Of a stretch of 5,668 bases of DNA, positions 1-5,139 are shown piece after piece. Both the position numbers and the translations under genes were made by a program. Under the pieces are notes generated by a model. It did not search any database. It saw only the letters and a list, made by a program, of their open reading frames with translations, and was not told the DNA's origin. The DNA lies in NCBI GenBank assembly GCA_016213455.1, contig JACRAG010000265.1, forward strand, positions 1-5,668. Direction: 5' to 3'. Within the stretch, counting starts at the first letter, position 1; the number at the start of each line of letters is the position of its first letter. This DNA is from Anaerolineae bacterium. GTDB lineage: Bacteria > Chloroflexota > Anaerolineae > Anaerolineales > Anaerolineaceae.

Positions 1-100
1 GCTCAATCAGGCTGACCGTGCGGGCGTTGTTCACATGCCACTGGGGGTCCAGGTCGCCGTAGCGAATGTCAATCGGTATGGAAAAATGAAAATCAGGCAT
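1..100 (-). CDS. acyl-CoA thioesterase, hotdog fold (4HBT/YbgC-like), partial N-terminus
   Basis: Only the first 33 codons are inside the window; the rest lies beyond the left edge. The visible protein begins MPDFHFSIPIDIRYGDLDPQ and continues WHVNNARTVSLIE. The 'RYGDxDxxxHVNNA' pattern (residues 13-26) is the signature of 4HBT-type hotdog thioesterases, which hydrolyse acyl-CoA thioesters in the cytoplasm. By comparison with 4-hydroxybenzoyl-CoA thioesterase, the second Asp of GDxD (Asp18 here) is the expected catalytic residue. The start is the ATG at 100, since the family begins only a few residues before this motif. There is no Shine-Dalgarno in front of it; a TATAAT box ends six bases upstream, suggesting a leaderless message. 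It diverges from the Rrf2 regulator gene. The substrate cannot be told from this fragment. Confidence 0.82.
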   Translation of the reverse strand, partial: MPDFHFSIPIDIRYGDLDPQWHVNNARTVSLIE

Positions 101-106
101 CGCCCC

Positions 107-136
107 ATTATACCGGAGGGCATCCCGGCCTGTCTA
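107..136 (-). promoter_or_regulatory. sigma70-type promoter for the thioesterase gene, probably leaderless
   Basis: Read on the minus strand, TAGACA (131-136, five of six matches to TTGACA) is followed after 18 bases by a perfect TATAAT (107-112). The ATG at 100 starts only seven bases after the -10 box, so transcription would begin at or next to the start codon. The promoter is divergent from the Rrf2 gene, and its -35 box lies about 25 bases from the dyads near that gene. Confidence 0.7.
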
Positions 137-154
137 GCGGAGCGCAACGTCACT

Positions 155-190
155 ACAAGGGGTGATAACTGTCACTTGTCGGATAAAGTG
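155..190. promoter_or_regulatory. candidate operator: two overlapping dyads in the divergent intergenic region
   Basis: Two inverted repeats sit between the thioesterase promoter and the Rrf2 gene. GTGA (162-165) pairs with TCAC (172-175) around six bases, and outer ACAA (155-158) pairs with TTGT (176-179). CACTT (173-177) pairs with AAGTG (186-190) around eight bases. Rrf2 regulators are dimers that bind dyads and often repress themselves, so this is a reasonable operator candidate. The sequence does not match any Rrf2 operator consensus I can quote, and dyads this short can occur by chance. Confidence 0.35.
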
Positions 191-204
191 GATATATATA
201 AACT
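169..204 (+). promoter_or_regulatory. possible promoter region of the Rrf2 gene
   Basis: An AT-rich tract (183-208) contains several overlapping -10-like hexamers: TATATA at 193, TATAAA at 197 and TAAACT at 199. Matching -35-like boxes are CTGTCA at 169-174 (18 bases before TATATA) and TTGTCG at 176-181 (17 bases before TAAACT). Each box matches only about four of six consensus bases, so the exact start is unclear. The candidate operator dyad at 173-190 falls between these boxes, which would suit autorepression. Confidence 0.35.
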
Positions 205-256
205 TATTACATCATGGAGTATTTCTACCCGTATTTCCGAAAAAGGGGTTTTTAAG

Positions 257-664
257 ATGCAGATCACACGCCAGGCAGATTATGCGCTTCGAGCAATGAT
301 ATATCTCGCCCGTCTGGAACCGAGCCAGCGTGCCGCCACCAGCCAGATCGCTGAGGTTCAGCACATTCCGCCCAGTTTCCTCGCCAAAATTATCTCTCAA
401 CTGTCGATTGCCGGTTTGATTCACACCTCGCGCGGCGCGCGCGGCGGCGTTTCACTGGCCCGCACACCCGAAGAAATTTCCATTCTGGAAGTGGTCGAAG
501 CCATTGATGGCCCCATCGCACTGAATGAATGCACCTCCGCCTCCGGCTCCTGCCAGTTTGGCGATGACTGCCCCATGCGGCCGATCTGGTGCAATACCCA
601 AAATGAGTTGATCGAGAAATTGCGCCAGACTACCTTCGCGGAAGTTCTCCCAACAGCTCAATAA
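257..664 (+). CDS. Rrf2-family transcriptional regulator, probable Fe-S cluster sensor (NsrR/IscR-like)
   Basis: This 135-residue protein is a full-length Rrf2 regulator. Its N-terminus MQITRQADYALRAMIYLA is the canonical Rrf2 start. A winged helix-turn-helix follows (about 27-70), with the recognition region IPPSFLAKIISQLSIAGLI and the wing RGARGGVSLA. The dimerisation helix (about 76-84) leads into a cysteine loop with Cys92, Cys99 and Cys105, plus Cys112. Three cysteines at this spacing ligate the cluster in IscR, NsrR and relatives. Asp8, the fourth ligand reported for NsrR, is present, while the IscR His107 position is Met107. I therefore infer an Fe-S sensor closer to NsrR in ligand set; the signal (NO, redox or iron) is unknown. 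The open frame runs back to 35, but the family N-terminus and an AAGGGG eight bases upstream fix ATG 257. It probably shares a message with the 84-aa gene. Confidence 0.9.
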   Translation: MQITRQADYALRAMIYLARLEPSQRAATSQIAEVQHIPPSFLAKIISQLSIAGLIHTSRGARGGVSLARTPEEISILEVVEAIDGPIALNECTSASGSCQFGDDCPMRPIWCNTQNELIEKLRQTTFAEVLPTAQ

Positions 665-689
665 TTTCCAAACCGCCAAAAGAGGTCCA

Positions 690-944
690 ATGCGTGCCAA
701 TCCGGTTGCTCGCAGTTGGGTGGTTTTAATGCATTCCGGTGTTCCGGCTGTCGATTGGGGCGATGGCAAGTACCTCGACCTGATGACGATGGAGTTCTTT
801 ACCGCGGAGGAAAAAGAAATCAGCCACCGCGCGCTGGAGACGGATTTGCACTGGTTGAAGCATATCGGGCGCATCGATGATTATGATGTAAATTATATTT
901 ATCTATCGAATCTGCCGAATTTCAACAGTTTGGAAGACAATTAA
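690..944 (+). CDS. hypothetical protein, 84 aa, downstream partner of the Rrf2 regulator
   Basis: I do not recognise this family. The start ATG is preceded by AGAGG four bases away, and the gene begins 25 bases after the Rrf2 stop, so both are likely on one transcript, which ends at the terminator at 966-1000. The protein is small and acidic, with no signal peptide, membrane segment or cysteine, so it is probably cytoplasmic. Residues 10-37 (WVVLMHSGVPAVDWGDGKYL and onward) look strand-rich. Residues 39-59 look helical, with His46, His54 and His58. Residues 63-76 (DDYDVNYIYLSNLP) look like a final strand. Order and composition look like a real folded domain rather than a chance frame. Context suggests a link to the regulon of the upstream sensor, but no function can be assigned. 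Confidence 0.68.
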   Translation: MRANPVARSWVVLMHSGVPAVDWGDGKYLDLMTMEFFTAEEKEISHRALETDLHWLKHIGRIDDYDVNYIYLSNLPNFNSLEDN

Positions 945-965
945 TTCCGTTTTCGTTTATGATAG

Positions 966-1000
966 AGGCTGTCCGATATAACGGGCAGCCTTCTTTTTTT
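966..1000 (+). terminator. intrinsic terminator after the Rrf2 / 84-aa unit
   Basis: AGGCTGTCCG (966-975) pairs with CGGGCAGCCT (982-991) through one T-G wobble, with a six-base ATATAA loop. It is followed directly by TCTTTTTTT (992-1000). It lies 21 bases after the stop of the 84-aa gene and 31 bases before the next start, so it separates two transcription units. Confidence 0.9.
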
Positions 1001-1031
1001 AAACTCACTTTTTTGCCGGTATGGAGCACAT

Positions 1032-1652
1032 ATGGTCGCCTTCTTCCGTCGTCATCGCCTCCCCTCCTTGCTGCTCTCGCTGTTGATCATCGCCGCTGTG
1101 ACGGCGGTCTCTCCGCTGGAAAAGACATTGGGAGCCAATGTTCGCCTGATCTATTTCCATGGCGCATGGGTGTGGACCGGCAAGGTTGCCTTTGCGCTGG
1201 CTGGCGCGGTTGGCCTGGCTGCGCTGCTCTTCCCCGGACTGCGCGCGCGCCTGGCAGGCTGGTCGCTGGCGTTGGGGCGCGCCGGGCTGGTCTTTTGGCT
1301 GACTTACCTGCCGCTTTCCCTGCTGGTTCAACAGCTCAATTGGGGCGGCATCTTCTGGGACGAGCCGCGCTGGCGGGTGCCGGCTGCCTTTGGTGTGGCG
1401 GCGGTGCTGGTGCAGGTGGCGCTGACGCTCTTCAACAGCGCGGTGTTGACCGCATTGGCCAACCTGGTGTTCGGCGCAGCCCTGTGGATTGCCCTGGCGC
1501 AAACGCAAAATGTGCTCCACCCTGACTCGCCAATCTATGGTTCCGGTTCCCTGCGGATTGAGTTTTTCTTCAGCCTGCTGGTCGCGCTCAGCCTGGTGTG
1601 CCTGCTGCAAATCACCCTGTGGATCCGCGAGGCCGGCCATGCTGCGAACTGA
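1032..1652 (+). CDS. integral membrane protein, divergent CcmC/CcsA-like (cytochrome c assembly family)
   Basis: This 206-residue protein has about six hydrophobic helices (roughly 9-26, 45-66, 78-100, 115-133, 134-155, 176-197). Three blocks can be aligned in order, from memory, with E. coli CcmC. LGANVRLIYFHGAW (34-46) corresponds to QGNSYRIIYLHVPAA. NWGGIFWDEPR (103-113) corresponds to the tryptophan-rich heme motif WGTWWVWDAR. NVLHPDSPI (160-168) corresponds to NTLHQGS. His43 and His163 fall on the two conserved heme-ligand histidines of CcmC, and the helix count is the same. The protein is shorter than usual (about 240), and the W-rich motif is degenerate. I infer a heme-handling membrane protein of this superfamily; the alternative is an unrelated membrane protein. 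The start ATG has GGAG five bases upstream. It overlaps the MFS gene by 14 bases. Confidence 0.6.
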   Translation: MVAFFRRHRLPSLLLSLLIIAAVTAVSPLEKTLGANVRLIYFHGAWVWTGKVAFALAGAVGLAALLFPGLRARLAGWSLALGRAGLVFWLTYLPLSLLVQQLNWGGIFWDEPRWRVPAAFGVAAVLVQVALTLFNSAVLTALANLVFGAALWIALAQTQNVLHPDSPIYGSGSLRIEFFFSLLVALSLVCLLQITLWIREAGHAAN

Positions 1653-2823
1653 TGCGCGGCTGCGGGCGCAGGTGGGCCTGTTTGTGGTGGTGCGCCTGGC
1701 GATCAGCACCAGGTACCGCATGATGTATCCCTTCCTGCCGGTCTTCGCGCGCGGCTTGGGCGTGGACCTGGCGGCGCTTTCGGTGGTGTTTTCGGTGCGC
1801 TCTTTTGCCGGTGCATTGGGGCCGCTGATGGCTCCACTGGCAGACCGTTACGGACGCCGGGTTGCCATGCTGGTAGGATTGGGCATCTTCACCCTGGGGG
1901 CGGGGGTGGTGGTGGTGAAGCCCAGTTTCTTCACTTTTGCGCTTTCGGTGTTGCTGTCGCACATTGGCAATTTGTTGTTCCAGCCGGCCATGCAGGCCTA
2001 CCTGGGTGACCGGGTGGCCTATGAGCAGCGTGGGCGCGTGATGGCTTTGACAGAGACCTCCTGGTCGCTGTCGTTTTTGATCACCGTGCCCTTGTGCGGC
2101 CTGTTGATAGAACGGGCAGGCTGGCAGGCAGTGTATCCGCTGCTGGCTGGCGCCGGGCTGCTGGCAGCCGCGTTGATCTACGCCCTGATCCCGCGTGACC
2201 GTCCGGAGCACCACGAACCCGGCGTCATGTGGCAGGCATTGGGCAGGGTGCTCACCTCGCGGCGCGCTCTGGCTGCGTTGAGCGTGTCGGTGCTCATCTC
2301 TGCGGCCAACGAAGTGGTCAATTTCATCTTCGGGGTGTGGATGGAGGACAGCTTTGGGCTAAAGATCGCCGCGTTGGGCGCCGCTTCGGTGGTGATTGGC
2401 GTGGCTGAGCTGACTGGCGAAGGCGCCTCGGCCCTGCTGGTGGACCGCTTTGGCAAAACGCGTTCGGTCACCGCCGGGGTGATGATTGCCAGCCTGGCGG
2501 GGATTGTTTTACCGATGTTGGGTTTCAGCGTGCCGGGTGCACTGGTGGGGTTGTTTCTGTTTTACATCGGTTTCGAATTTGCGCTGGTCAGTTACATTCC
2601 ATTGATGACCGAGGTGATGCCGGCGGCACGCGCCACCTTTATGGCAGCCACCCTGGCGGCGTTTTCTGTCGGCAGGGCGCTGGGTTCATTGGCGGCTCCG
2701 CAGCTGTATCAATGGGGTTTTATTGCCAATTCAGCCGTGGCTGTGGCGCTGAACCTGGCAGCCTGGCTGATCCTGACGCGCATCCGCCTGCGCAGCCAGA
2801 TGCAAGCACAAACCGAGCCATAA
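1639..2823 (+). CDS. major facilitator superfamily (MFS) transporter
   Basis: This 394-residue protein has the length and about twelve hydrophobic helices of an MFS secondary transporter, which moves small molecules across the inner membrane, often by proton exchange. The MFS signature between helices 2 and 3 is clear: GPLMAPLADRYGRR (61-74). Its second-half counterpart is LLVDRFGKTRS (266-276). A central cytoplasmic loop rich in charge and His (185-195, RDRPEHHEPG) separates the two halves. The open frame extends back to 1489, but ATG 1639 has GAGG six bases upstream and is followed almost at once by helix 1, so the earlier part is a shadow of the preceding gene. The 14-base overlap suggests translational coupling with the CcmC-like gene. 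The substrate is not predictable from sequence. The bidirectional terminator at 2859-2892 ends the unit. Confidence 0.93.
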   Translation: MLRTDARLRAQVGLFVVVRLAISTRYRMMYPFLPVFARGLGVDLAALSVVFSVRSFAGALGPLMAPLADRYGRRVAMLVGLGIFTLGAGVVVVKPSFFTFALSVLLSHIGNLLFQPAMQAYLGDRVAYEQRGRVMALTETSWSLSFLITVPLCGLLIERAGWQAVYPLLAGAGLLAAALIYALIPRDRPEHHEPGVMWQALGRVLTSRRALAALSVSVLISAANEVVNFIFGVWMEDSFGLKIAALGAASVVIGVAELTGEGASALLVDRFGKTRSVTAGVMIASLAGIVLPMLGFSVPGALVGLFLFYIGFEFALVSYIPLMTEVMPAARATFMAATLAAFSVGRALGSLAAPQLYQWGFIANSAVAVALNLAAWLILTRIRLRSQMQAQTEP

Positions 2824-2858
2824 TCCGGCAGGGTTGCTCCGCTTCCCGTTGTTAAGAA

Positions 2859-2892
2859 AAAAATCGGGCTGCGTATGAGCGGCCCGATTTTT
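2859..2892. terminator. bidirectional intrinsic terminator between convergent genes
   Basis: AAAAATCGGGC (2859-2869) pairs exactly with GCCCGATTTTT (2882-2892). A T-G wobble and two further pairs extend the stem toward a six-base GTATGA loop. T-rich tracts follow the stem on both strands, so it can end the MFS message (plus) and the LCP message (minus). It lies 35 bases past the MFS stop and 17 bases past the LCP stop. Confidence 0.92.
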
Positions 2893-2909
2893 AGCGTCTG
2901 AAATTCTGT

Positions 2910-4370
2910 TTACGGCAGCGGATTGTTCTCGGCGAAGCTGTTGCCCAGGATGAATTCCACATCCACGGTTGCGTTGGGGTCAAAGCGGTTGAGCACGCGC
3001 GTACCCTCGCCGCACAGTTGCGCCAGTTTCTTCAAGGTATAAGGTTTGCCGGTGTAATCCACCAGGGTGCAGGTGGCGTAAACCTGATCGGCATTGGCTT
3101 CACCGACCACATCGAAGCCCTGTTCCTTCAGGTAGGCGCTGGTGCGGCTTGCCAGGCCTTCGGTGTTGGTGCCGTTCTTGACGACCACGCGCGCCTTTTC
3201 CTGTTTGGCCAGTTCGTCGATATCCTCACTCACCACCTCGGGCGCGGCGGCAGCCCCGGTATCGGAAGCGAAGATCTCGTCGCGCAGCAGGCGAATCTGA
3301 TCCGTGATCGGGATGTAGATGGACTGTCCATCCGGCGAGGTGCCTTCGGTGACCTGGTTGGGTGGGCCGATGACGCCGCGTTTGATGTTGCTCATGCCAA
3401 TGTCATTGCCCAGCAAGCCCAATTGAACGATCTGCGTCAGGGTCAGATTGGTGCGCACGCCTGCTTGAATTTCGGCATACAGTCTGGGCGCCTTGGCAAC
3501 CAGCGAGGGCAGCTTGTTGAACTGGAAGACGCGCTCAAAGAGCGAGAGGATCACTTCCTGCTGGCGTGCAGCGCGGTCGAAGTCACCGCCTTCGGTGTAG
3601 CGATTGCGCGCATAAGCCAGCGCGGTCTCGCCATCCACCACATACACACCCGGATCCAGGTAGAAGGAGTTGTTGGGGCCAATCGGGTCAATCTTGATGC
3701 GTTCTTTCGGACGGATCTTGACGCCGCCGAGTTCATCCACCACGCGCACGAATGCGTTGAAATCCACCAGCGCGTAGTATTGCACCGGCACGCCCAGGAA
3801 CTGCTCGACCGTATCCATGGCAAGACCCGGACCGCCTTCAGGCAGCCGGTTCAACTCACCCAGGAAATGGGCGGTGTTGATTTTGTAATAGTCGTAGCCA
3901 GGAACGTAAACCCAAAGGTCGCGCGGGATGGACAACATACCGGCACTCTTGGTGACCGGGTCGATGGTGACCAGCATCATCGAGTCGGTGCGCGAGGCGG
4001 TGTTGGTGTCACATTCCTGGAAACCCTGGTCGGTCTCGCAATCGCGGTAGTCCAGGCCCATCAGCAGGATGTTGACACGGGTTTTACCATCCCAGGCAAC
4101 CGCGGCGGGGCCGGCTTCGGGCGCCTGGAAAGGCACATCCGCGCCTTTATCGGGCAGCACAATGGTTTGATTGGGGTCGGCTGATGCGCCGGCAGCCGGC
4201 GCATTGCCGTCCAGGCTGGTCATTCGCCAGGAGGCGAAGAAATTGCGTGCCCAGATGAAAGCCACCACGGCGGTTGCCAGCGCCACCACAGCCAGAACAA
4301 CGATCAAGATGATCGTCAGGCGGTCGACTCTACGGCGGCGGCGGACAAATTGAAGGTTTGCGCGGTCCAT
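2910..4370 (-). CDS. LytR-CpsA-Psr (LCP) family envelope protein with C-terminal LytR_C domain
   Basis: LCP proteins transfer undecaprenyl-phosphate-linked glycopolymers onto the cell envelope, acting outside the membrane. This 486-residue protein has a basic N-terminus (RRRRR, 10-14), one transmembrane anchor (about 18-40) and a low-complexity Ala/Pro linker (55-92). The LCP catalytic domain follows (about 98-285), then a LytR_C domain (about 393-479). The family's conserved arginines and aspartates are visible: ASRTDSMML (125-133), SIPRDLWV (147-154) and YARNRYTEGGDFDRAARQQE (253-272). Cys111/Cys120 and Cys434/Cys453 form two extracytoplasmic pairs. The start is ATG 4370, just before the basic stretch; its best Shine-Dalgarno (GAGGAG) lies 15 bases upstream, unusually far. 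It follows the Trm112-like gene by 111 bases. Which polymer it handles cannot be told. Confidence 0.93.
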   Translation of the reverse strand: MDRANLQFVRRRRRVDRLTIILIVVLAVVALATAVVAFIWARNFFASWRMTSLDGNAPAAGASADPNQTIVLPDKGADVPFQAPEAGPAAVAWDGKTRVNILLMGLDYRDCETDQGFQECDTNTASRTDSMMLVTIDPVTKSAGMLSIPRDLWVYVPGYDYYKINTAHFLGELNRLPEGGPGLAMDTVEQFLGVPVQYYALVDFNAFVRVVDELGGVKIRPKERIKIDPIGPNNSFYLDPGVYVVDGETALAYARNRYTEGGDFDRAARQQEVILSLFERVFQFNKLPSLVAKAPRLYAEIQAGVRTNLTLTQIVQLGLLGNDIGMSNIKRGVIGPPNQVTEGTSPDGQSIYIPITDQIRLLRDEIFASDTGAAAAPEVVSEDIDELAKQEKARVVVKNGTNTEGLASRTSAYLKEQGFDVVGEANADQVYATCTLVDYTGKPYTLKKLAQLCGEGTRVLNRFDPNATVDVEFILGNSFAENNPLP

Positions 4371-4443
4371 AGTTAAAAGGTACTTCTCCTCTACCAGAGC
4401 TTTCACTACAGGGGTGCAAGTTCCATTCCACCTGCAAGCAGGC

Positions 4444-4471
4444 AAAAGACTGCCCCCAGGCGCTCCGGGGC
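4444..4471 (-). terminator. weak hairpin between the Trm112-like and LCP genes, possible attenuator
   Basis: On the minus strand, GCCCC (4471-4467) can pair with GGGGC (4456-4452) around a GC-rich loop, followed by AGTCTTTT. It begins ten bases after the Trm112-like stop. The stem is short and the T-run is only four, so it may reduce rather than end transcription into the LCP gene. Confidence 0.3.
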
Positions 4472-4481
4472 GGTGGTGCGC

Positions 4482-4709
4482 CTAGCGAATATCAGGCGGG
4501 GGGACGGGCAGCGCTTCGACCTGGGTCGAAGTCCACTTGTCACCCTCGTCAATCAACATTACCGGGATGTCTTCGACGATGGGATATTTCCGGTCGCAGT
4601 CCTGGCAAACCAGCCAGGTCTCTTTGATCAAGGTGAGCTTGCCTTGTTTGCCTTCTTCGCGAACGCAAACCGGGCAGCGCAGGATTTCCAGCAAATCGGC
4701 ACTGACCAT
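4482..4709 (-). CDS. Trm112-like zinc-binding protein (UPF0434 / YcaR-type)
   Basis: This 75-residue protein matches the Trm112-like family. It has the N-terminal helix MVSADLLEILRCPVC, four zinc-ligand cysteines in two CxxC pairs (Cys12/Cys15 and Cys35/Cys38), and the typical closing strand KYPIVEDIPVMLIDE (41-55). Eukaryotic and archaeal Trm112 activates methyltransferases by direct binding; the role of the short bacterial versions is poorly defined, and a partner-binding function is inference. The tail 56-75 is a Pro-rich extension. The frame is open back to 4877, but ATG 4709 has AGGAG five bases upstream and matches the family start. The LCP gene lies downstream on the same strand and may be cotranscribed. 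Confidence 0.92.
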   Translation of the reverse strand: MVSADLLEILRCPVCVREEGKQGKLTLIKETWLVCQDCDRKYPIVEDIPVMLIDEGDKWTSTQVEALPVPPPDIR

Positions 4710-4813
4710 GCGGTCTCCTGTGTTCAAGTGTATTGGTGCTCCCGCCAGGATTTCGATCATCCTGTGCGGCAAACCCCCATACGTCATGTGAAGGGGTGAC
4801 ACAGCACTATGCC

Positions 4814-4822
4814 ATTTTACCA
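4814..4822 (-). promoter_or_regulatory. candidate extended -10 promoter for the Trm112-like gene
   Basis: On the minus strand the sequence TGGTAAAAT fits an extended -10 element (TGn plus TAAAAT, five of six matches). There is no good -35 box at the usual distance; a TTGACT at 4848-4853 is 28 bases away and too far to serve. If used, it gives a leader of roughly 95-100 bases before ATG 4709. Confidence 0.4.
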
Positions 4823-4910
4823 CTAAAAGAGGCCAATTATTCCCCGCAGTCAAGAGGGGAAAACAGGGGGATTGCAATATGGAATTTTGTTCTAGAAAAT
4901 ACCCCTAAAA

Positions 4911-5019
4911 TGTCATTGCGAGGCGGCTTTGCGCCGAAGCAATCTCGTTAAAGGTCCAAACTATTCAAGGCGAGATTGCTTCGATGCCTTTGCAAAGCCT
5001 TCGGCATCTCGCAATGACA
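4911..5019. repeat. 109-base palindromic repeat made of two inverted units (MITE/REP-like)
   Basis: The ends are perfect 12-base inverted repeats: TGTCATTGCGAG (4911-4922) and CTCGCAATGACA (5008-5019). An inner 13-base pair, CGAAGCAATCTCG (4935-4947) and CGAGATTGCTTCG (4971-4983), flanks a 23-base spacer. Each half is therefore one unit of the form TGTCATTGCGAG-insert-CGAAGCAATCTCG, in opposite orientation. The left insert is 12 bases and can form a GGCG/CGCC hairpin with its flanks. The right insert is 24 bases and forms a longer hairpin (GATGCC/GGCATC, with palindromic CTTTGCAAAG inside). Units of this type, as I recall them, are dispersed in many environmental bacterial genomes including Chloroflexota. 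It encodes no protein. I see no clear target-site duplication at its ends. Confidence 0.85.
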
Positions 5020-5083
5020 CTTTCATATCCCGGTTTAAATTCAATTATCAGACAAATAATGCAATCGCCCTAGAGGGTTAAAC

Positions 5084-5121
5084 CAGACAGGCTGGGCGGA
5101 ATTTGAAGCCTGGCCTGTCTG
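5084..5121 (-). terminator. probable terminator of the secreted Ig-like protein gene
   Basis: CAGACAGGCTGGGC (5084-5097) pairs with GCCTGGCCTGTCTG (5108-5121) over 14 positions, 12 Watson-Crick and two G-T wobbles, with a ten-base loop. It begins 18 bases after the stop of the minus-strand gene. On that strand it is followed by GGTTTAACC, a weak T-tract, so it is either an inefficient intrinsic terminator or a 3'-end stabilising stem. Confidence 0.6.
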
Positions 5122-5139
5122 TATCAGGAAAACAATTCC

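Larger units (their letters stand above)
4710..5139. other. 430-base non-coding region
   Basis: No convincing gene lies here; the open frames overlapping it lack family features and cross the repeat. It holds the 5' leader of the Trm112-like gene (4710-4807), a candidate -10 promoter (4814-4822), a small TTCCCC/GGGGAA dyad (4840-4845 and 4856-4861), the paired-inverted repeat (4911-5019) and a probable terminator (5084-5121). In 4862-4910 and 5020-5083, both AT-rich, I see nothing further. Confidence 0.7.

Noticed and set aside
35..256. N-terminal extension of the Rrf2 frame back to 35
   Set aside because: It runs antisense through the thioesterase start and both promoters; Rrf2 proteins begin at the MQITRQ-type sequence encoded from 257.
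941..963. TATGAT (958-963) as a promoter for the CcmC-like gene
   Set aside because: The matching -35 is poor (AAGACA) and the transcript would begin inside the terminator stem; the unit's real promoter is not evident to me.
959..1525. 188-codon plus-strand frame beginning in the terminator
   Set aside because: It overlaps the CcmC-like gene in another frame, starts within the terminator stem region and has Gly/Ala/Arg-rich shadow composition.
1005..1721. 238-codon open frame on the minus strand
   Set aside because: It is antisense to the membrane protein and MFS start, crosses the operon boundary, and its translation is Gln/Arg-rich without domain character, typical of a GC-rich shadow.
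3018..4184. 388-codon open frame on the plus strand
   Set aside because: It lies wholly antisense to the LCP gene, whose catalytic motifs are intact; its own translation has no recognisable domain and reads as a codon-bias shadow.
4840..4861. TTCCCC/GGGGAA dyad as a terminator
   Set aside because: The stem is six pairs, no T-tract follows on either strand, and no gene ends next to it.
4733..4951. 72-codon plus-strand frame entering the palindromic repeat
   Set aside because: No domain is seen, there is no persuasive ribosome-binding site, and it terminates inside a non-coding repeat.
4911..5019. CRISPR or insertion sequence interpretation of the repeat
   Set aside because: There are only two units, in inverted rather than direct orientation, no regular spacers, and no transposase reading frame.
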